64,000 nt of DNA from Phanerodontia chrysosporium. Taxonomy: Eukaryota > Basidiomycota > Agaricomycetes > Polyporales > Phanerochaetaceae. Below, one piece after another: positions 60,994-64,000 of the stretch (the stretch's first letter is position 1; every line of letters begins with the position of its first letter). Where the stretch lies: NCBI GenBank assembly GCA_001910725.1, contig MJGA01000001.1, forward strand, positions 682,001-746,000, given 5' to 3'. The position numbers and the translations under genes are program-made. A model generated the notes under the pieces. That model ran no database searches. It worked only from the letters and a program-made list of their open reading frames with translations, and was not told where the DNA came from.

Positions 60994-63221
60994 ATGTTGC
61001 GCAGGTCAATGCTTAACCGCTCGCTCCAGCAGAGCGTGCGCCACGCACGCCGTTCCTACCATGCCTCGGTGCTCCCATCTCTCATCTCCACCTCGTCGCC
61101 AGAGTTCAAGGCAAAGTCGGAGGCCATGGATGCGTTGGTTGCCGATTTCGAGGCAAAGGTTGCAGCGGCTCGGCTGGGTGGCGGTGCGAAGGCGGCTGAG
61201 CGAATGAAGAGCAAAGGAAAGAAGCTGCCCCGCGAAAGGTCGGTACCCCGCACTCAAACTCCAGACGCGACAGAGATGCTTAGCATGACGCGTAAACAGG
61301 CTTGCACTGCTGCTTGACCCTCATACTCCTTTCCTCGAACTGTCGCAGCTCGCTGCCCATGACGTTTACTCGGACAATGTCCCGGGAGCGGGTATCATTA
61401 CTGGCATTGGACGGATCTCTGGCCGCGAATGCGTCGTAGTCGTGAATGACGCCACTGTGAAGGGTGGCTCATATTATCCCCTCACTGTCAGTAAAATCAT
61501 GATAGTCAGTGTGACAAGTAGCTCACGGTATCAGGTCAATAGGTGAAGAAGCACATTCGTGCGCAGGAAATTGCTCGCGAGCATGGTCTGCCCTGCGTCT
61601 ACGTCGGTATGTATAGCTGGCACTCTGCTTTGATAGCCTTCTCATAGTGCTGTAGTCGAATCTGGTGGCGCAGCGCTGCCCCATCAGGCCAATGTACGTA
61701 TTGAAGGACCTCTGCTGCAAACCAAGCCATCTCACACCCCATCTAGGTATTCCCGGACAAGGAGCACTTTGGTCGTATCTTCTACAACATGGTAAGTCAC
61801 GATTTTGTGATACCATGAGCACGAGCCTCACTTTTTATTTGCTAGGCGCAAATGTCAGCTCTCGGGATACCTCAGATTGCTATTGTGCACGGTATCTCTG
61901 TCGCTGGAGGGGCATACGTGCCGGCGATGGCAGACGAGAACATTATTGTCCGTGAGCAAGGCCGCATCTTCCTTGCAGGTCCTCCTCTCGTCAAAGCTGC
62001 TACTGGCGAAGTGGTAGACGAGGAGACCCTCGGTGGAGGCATGATGCACTCGTCCGAGTCTGGAGTGACGGACCATCTTGCTCGCGACGACGAGCATGCC
62101 ATTGCTATCGCCCGCGGAATCGTTGGTGACCTGGGGACTGCAGGTGGGCGAATGCTTCCGGTAAGATCCTTGCTATCCGAGAGCGGCGCGCCCACTTAAT
62201 CATGGTTGTAGCCACCACAACCTGCGGAAGACCCAGTGTACCCTGCCCATGAGCTTCATGGGATTGTGGGCACCGATCTCCGTCAAGCATTCGACATGCG
62301 CGACGTGATTGCCCGCATCGTAGATGGGAGCAAGTTCCGCGAATTCAAGAAGGAATATGGCAACACCATCGTCACTGTGAGTAGACTATCTGGCTGTATG
62401 CGTCCTGAAGGCACTGAGTACGGTCACACCAGGGCTTCGCCAATATTCACGGCTATCCAGTAGGCATCGTTGCGAACAACGGCATCCTGTTCTCGCAATC
62501 TGCCCTGAAGGCCACGCATTTCATCGAGCTTTGCTCGCAGAGGCAAATTCCACTGTTGTTCTTGGTGAATGTCACAGGCTACATGGTTGGCTCGAAGGCC
62601 GAGAAAGGTGGTATTGCCAAGGATGGCGCGAAGATGGTTAGGGCAGTTGCCTGTGCTGACGTCCCGAAGTTTACCGTCATCGTTGGTGGAAGCTACGGTG
62701 CTGGTAACTACGGCATGTGTGGCAGAGCTGTGAGTAACTGTGCAACGCACTGTCGAGTGTCCATAGTTGCTGATTATCGCACGCGATATACAGTACTCGC
62801 CGCGGTTCCTCTGGATGTGGCCAGTAAGTCTACCTTCCGATGTTTGCGATGGCTTGTGCTAACATAGCCCCAACTAGAACGCGAAAGTGTCGGTCATGGG
62901 CCCAGGACAGCTCTCGCAGGTCATGTCGCAGGTCTCAAAGTAAGTCTGCAGCTGTACCTAGGGAAGAGTGCGTGCTGATATCCGTACAGGGACCCAACCA
63001 AGCACTCTACGCTGAAGGAGGAGATTGAGGAGCAGTCGACAGCGCTGTACGCCTCAGCTCGCCTATGGGACGACGGCATCATCAAGCCCGTCGACACACG
63101 AGATACACTGGGCCTTGCACTCGCCCTGTCTGCGCGCGACCGGCGGCTGCCAGGATCAACAGCGGGCGGCGTCACAACATGGGACGGCGACAGGAAGGGC
63201 TTCGGTGTCTTCCGCATGTAA
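60994..63221 (+). CDS. Methylcrotonyl-CoA carboxylase beta subunit, mitochondrial
   Basis: Carboxyltransferase subunit that transfers CO2 from biotin on the alpha subunit to 3-methylcrotonyl-CoA in leucine breakdown. Start [20 protein letters not shown], an Arg-rich targeting peptide. Upstream frame lacks an ATG. Domains: [100 protein letters not shown], then [20 protein letters not shown]. The C-terminal half holds [60 protein letters not shown] and a last exon ending [10 protein letters not shown]. The VxGGAxVPAMxD and MHSxxSGVTDH stretches distinguish it from propionyl-CoA carboxylase beta. About ten exons. The alpha subunit is not in the window. Confidence 0.95.
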
Positions 63222-63316
63222 GCAGAGAAAGAGTAATACTCAAGAGCAGACAGAGACACGTGCATCTATTCTCATGTATCAATGAACGTGACAATACATG
63301 TCATAGGGAACGATCG

Positions 63317-64000
63317 CTAGTCCGCGCGCCGTCTTTTACGGTGGTTATCCTCGTCAATCTCCATCGCGTCTCCGTCACTCTCGCGCTTCCCAGACGGTGA
63401 TAACGGAGGAGCAGAAGACAGGGGCGGGGCCGACCAAACGTTAATCTTAGAATCCTCGCCTCCAGTGATGAGGATGTTGTTCTGCAAGGACGTAAGCATG
63501 AGGCGGACGGACGACTGTGAGAATCGAACTCACTTGTTCATCCCAGAGGGCGGATCTTACGACCCCGACATGGGCGTTCGTAAACAGGCGTTCCAAAGTC
63601 CACGGAACCGACGCGTCGGAGAATGTCGATCGCGTAATTAGCGCGACGTCGCCCCTAGTGGTGTCACAATGACGGTTAGTCCTGTCGCTGCGCAGAGCAC
63701 ACACGCGCAACACGTACTCGTTGGATCCAGCAAAGACACACAGGTCGTTGTCGCGCGAAGCGGGGATGACAGCACTGTTGTGGCAGCCGATGAGGTAGTC
63801 CGTCACCCACGTAAAGTCCTGTCTGTGGATCGACGGCTGGCGGATGTCGACGTCGTAGACCATGTCCAGCTGCGCAGCACATTAGCTTTCGCTCGGCAGC
63901 GGAAGGCACGACGCACCTCGCCCGACCACGCGCTGAATGTCTCCATGTCGCTGGAGGCCCACACCCCAGGCGAGCCGGAGCGGCCGTGCACCCATCCCGC
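63317..64000 (-). CDS. WD40 repeat protein, WDR89-like (5' end outside window)
   Basis: The partial gene runs off the right edge. On the minus strand: GVWASSDMETFSAWSGE, then after a short intron LDMVYDVDIRQPSIHRQDFT, WVTDYLIGCHNSAVIPASRD and NDLCVFAGSNEYVLR. A probable second intron follows around 63650-63700, then DVALITRSTFSDASVPWTLE, RLFTNAHVGVVRSALWDEQN, and after intron 63482-63533 NILITGGEDSKINVWSAPPL. The stop is at 63317-63319. The T-GGEDS-I-VW and H-x-VVRS-W-D patterns are WD40 blades. The DIRxPS...TWVTDYLI order suggests WDR89, a seven-blade protein of unclear function. The C-terminal extension has a KRRR nuclear-signal-like end. Confidence 0.8.

Noticed and set aside
63500..63545. 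tRNA-like GAATCGAACTCAC near the right edge
   Set aside because: It is the donor region of an intron in the WDR89-like gene; no partner A-box at proper spacing.

Overview
The window comes from a filamentous basidiomycete, most likely an Agaricomycete. The genes are GC-rich and broken by many short (about 45-65 nt) GT-AG introns. Several families point the same way: a DUF6534 seven-helix protein, a membrane-anchored GH9 glucanase, a YTP1-like protein and a SERRATE/ARS2 homologue. The organism call is inferred from gene content and structure, not from a database match.

Layout: (1) 1-7.4 kb holds a 5'-cut CCCH zinc-finger gene, RhoGDI, a DUF6534 membrane protein and COQ2, all on +. (2) 7.6-15.7 kb is a gene-poor, transposon-rich island. 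It contains a complete hAT transposon (7630-11316) with 8-bp target-site duplications and an unbroken 975-codon transposase. It also contains a second, apparently non-autonomous candidate element (12349-15729) with 28-bp inverted ends, which encloses a solo LTR and two outward-facing tRNA-like units. (3) 16.2-29.5 kb holds a YTP1-like membrane protein, an anion:cation symporter-family transporter, a single-pass Ser/Pro-rich membrane protein (-), the PKA regulatory subunit (-), a HERP-like ER ubiquitin-like protein and uracil phosphoribosyltransferase. (4) 29.8-45.3 kb holds sulfite reductase alpha (MET10), a GH9 endoglucanase, ESF2, SERRATE/ARS2 and the SSK1 response regulator, all on +. (5) 46.4-64 kb holds a KDM3-like JmjC demethylase, RRP8, a Gfo/Idh/MocA oxidoreductase (-), glycerophosphocholine acyltransferase GPC1 (-), the Fe-S scaffold ISU1, PRP31 (-), methylcrotonyl-CoA carboxylase beta and a WDR89-like protein cut by the window edge (-).

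The genes do not form one pathway or a secondary-metabolite cluster; they are mostly housekeeping and signalling genes. Loose functional links are ribosome biogenesis (ESF2, RRP8), stress and nutrient signalling (SSK1, PKA-R, RhoGDI), RNA processing (PRP31, SERRATE) and mitochondrial metabolism (COQ2, ISU1, MCC beta).

Two general points. First, at least nine otherwise conserved genes contain an isolated one-base break of the reading frame, and nearly all are cured by adding one base, usually in a G/C context. This looks like an under-call artefact of the assembly rather than pseudogenisation. Second, the ISU1 locus carries the same 14-bp sequence twice, in its promoter and in intron 1, and that sequence contains a perfect match to the fungal iron-GATA site. 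This is the most interesting regulatory signal here.
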